From contig CAIYNH010000592.1 of the NCBI GenBank assembly GCA_903927495.1, positions 1-6,562 of the forward strand: 6,562 nt of DNA, in the 5' to 3' direction. This stretch comes from an uncultured beta proteobacterium. GTDB lineage: Bacteria > Pseudomonadota > Gammaproteobacteria > Burkholderiales > Burkholderiaceae_C. The stretch's first letter is position 1. Every line of letters starts with the position of its first letter. Below are positions 5,570 through 6,562 of this stretch, piece after piece. The notes beneath the pieces were generated by a model. It did no database searches. It was not told the origin of the DNA and worked only from the letters and a program-made list of their open reading frames with translations. A program made the translations under genes and the position numbers.

Positions 5570-6121
5570 TTACCTCAGCATCGCCCCTGACTGCACAGGC
5601 AATAACAAACCTGCCAACTCCAGTTGCACCACAATCATGTTGACCAGCGTCGCAACCGACGGACGACCGGTCTCCATCACAAAGTGCGCGGTCTCTCTGT
5701 ACAAGGGGTCCCGCAGCAGATACAGATCACGCAAGCGGCTCAAGGGGTCAGCCACTTGCAGCAAGGGGCGATTGACATCATGACGCAGGCGTCGAAACAG
5801 TTCGTCCGGCGACGAGTTCAGGTAAACCACCTGAGTGCGATCGCGCAGATGCCGGCGATTAGCCGGTCGCAAAACAGCACCGCCACCTGTTGACAAGACA
5901 CTGTTTGGGCTTTGTGTCAACTCATCAATCACCGACTCCTCAACGTCGCGGAATCGATCCTCACCCTCACGCTCAAAATACTCCCGGATCGAACAGCCAA
6001 TTTGACGTTCGATCACCTGATCAGAATCAAAGAATGGGAGCCGCAAGCGCCGGGAAAGTTGACGTCCAACGGTGGATTTCCCGGAGCCTGGCAGGCCGAC
6101 CAAACTAAGTATCAATTTCAA
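5570..6121 (-). CDS. aroK: shikimate kinase
   Basis: This 183-residue enzyme phosphorylates shikimate to shikimate 3-phosphate with ATP in the cytoplasm, the fifth step of chorismate synthesis. The Walker A motif is GLPGSGKST (residues 9-17). DSD (32-34) supplies the Mg and shikimate-binding aspartates, R58 in RFRDVE and the GGG at 79-81 contact shikimate, RPLL (118-121) lies in the lid region, and R142 in DPLYRE fits the conserved arginine after the lid. Length is normal for the family. No ATG is available between the in-frame pilQ stop and the Walker A motif, so translation probably starts at TTG 6121-6119; TTG 6115 is the alternative, and neither has a clear Shine-Dalgarno. It follows pilQ after 36 bp, the usual pilQ-aroK operon arrangement, but aroB does not come next here. 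Confidence 0.95.
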   Translation of the reverse strand: MKLILSLVGLPGSGKSTVGRQLSRRLRLPFFDSDQVIERQIGCSIREYFEREGEDRFRDVEESVIDELTQSPNSVLSTGGGAVLRPANRRHLRDRTQVVYLNSSPDELFRRLRHDVNRPLLQVADPLSRLRDLYLLRDPLYRETAHFVMETGRPSVATLVNMIVVQLELAGLLLPVQSGAMLR

Positions 6122-6157
6122 AACACAACATGCGACAAGCAGCGCTGCCCGCCTTGG

Positions 6158-6562
6158 TCAGCGGGTACCCGTCTTCTCGGTAATGATCCGTGGCGTCACA
6201 AACACCAACAACTCCGTCTTCTTGTCGGAGCGGCTCTTGCTCTGGAACAGGTTGCCCAGCACTGGCAAGCCGCGCAGCCAGGGCACACCGGTCTCGTTGG
6301 TTGACTCGGTCTGCTCAAAAATACCGCCGATCACGACCGTGCCGCCGTTCTCTACCAGCACTTGGGTGGTTACATTCTTGCCGCTGATGACGGGGCCGGC
6401 GGCGGTGTCAACCCCCTTGGTGTCCTTGCTGACATCGAGGTCCATGATGACCGCGCCCTCGGGCGTGATCTGCGGCGTCACCTCAAGTTTCAGATTGGCG
6501 TCTTTGAAGGTCGTGGTGCAGCTGCCGTTTTTGTCGCAGGTCTGGTACGGAATCTGGTCGCC
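6158..6562 (-). CDS. pilQ: type IV pilus secretin PilQ, C-terminal part (runs off the right edge)
   Basis: The last 134 codons and the stop are present; the start lies outside the window. PilQ forms the multimeric outer-membrane pore through which the type IV pilus is extruded. The visible part is the C-terminal half of the secretin domain: LEVTPQITPEGAVIM, then GPVISGKNVTTQVLV, then the secretin signature GGTVVIGGIFEQ followed by VPWLRGLPVLGNLF, and the closing LLVFVTPRII. An internal GTG opens a shorter frame at 6481, but the reading frame continues through GDQIPYQTCDKNGSCTTT at the window edge, so that GTG is not the start. Two cysteines six residues apart in this segment could form a small disulfide loop. 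It is the last gene of the pilMNOPQ operon in relatives and is followed closely by aroK. Confidence 0.95.
   Translation of the reverse strand, partial: GDQIPYQTCDKNGSCTTTFKDANLKLEVTPQITPEGAVIMDLDVSKDTKGVDTAAGPVISGKNVTTQVLVENGGTVVIGGIFEQTESTNETGVPWLRGLPVLGNLFQSKSRSDKKTELLVFVTPRIITEKTGTR

Noticed and set aside
6158..6481. A separate 107-residue protein starting at GTG 6481
   Set aside because: The frame continues upstream to the window edge with PilQ-like sequence, so this GTG is an internal codon of pilQ.

Overview
The window looks like chromosomal DNA of a betaproteobacterium, most likely of the Comamonadaceae (Rhodoferax/Polaromonas-like). The evidence is the protein-level character of PilQ, AroK and AroB, the moderately high GC content, and gene order. 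In many Betaproteobacteria the type IV pilus operon pilMNOPQ is followed directly by the shikimate genes aroK and aroB. Here all three anchors are present on the minus strand: the 3' end of pilQ (6158-6562), complete aroK (5570-6121) and the 5' end of aroB (1-263).

Between aroK and aroB lie about 5.3 kb that are not part of the usual cluster. Most of it is one minus-strand gene (978-5264) for a 1428-residue predicted outer-membrane lipoprotein. It has a lipobox, a five-glycine linker, and then 16 tandem Ig-like domains of about 82-92 residues that run to the C terminus. Domains 1-14 are clear copies of one unit; 15 and 16 are divergent. A second cargo gene (390-728) faces the other way and encodes a 112-residue small lipoprotein with two further cysteines. 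Both predicted cargo products are exported and lipidated. No transposase, integrase, tRNA or attachment site is visible.

Region by region: aroB 5' end (1-263, minus); divergent spacer with weak promoter candidates (264-353); a nine-codon mini-ORF with a good Shine-Dalgarno just ahead of, and in frame with, the small lipoprotein (354-383); small lipoprotein (390-728, plus); a 249-bp convergent gap with two strong hairpins near the giant gene's 3' end (729-977); giant repeat lipoprotein (978-5264, minus); a 305-bp AT-richer upstream region with a clear ribosome binding site, a weak promoter, a 12-bp direct repeat, a 10-bp palindrome and small hairpins (5265-5569); aroK with a TTG start (5570-6121); a 36-bp gap; pilQ 3' end (6158-6562).

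Working together: PilQ is the outer-membrane pore of the type IV pilus. AroK and AroB are shikimate-pathway enzymes that are conserved neighbours of pilQ but not functionally tied to pili. The giant lipoprotein is best read as a surface or adhesion protein inserted into this locus. Because the insertion carries an opposing gene, aroB probably depends on its own promoter here rather than on pilQ-aroK read-through.
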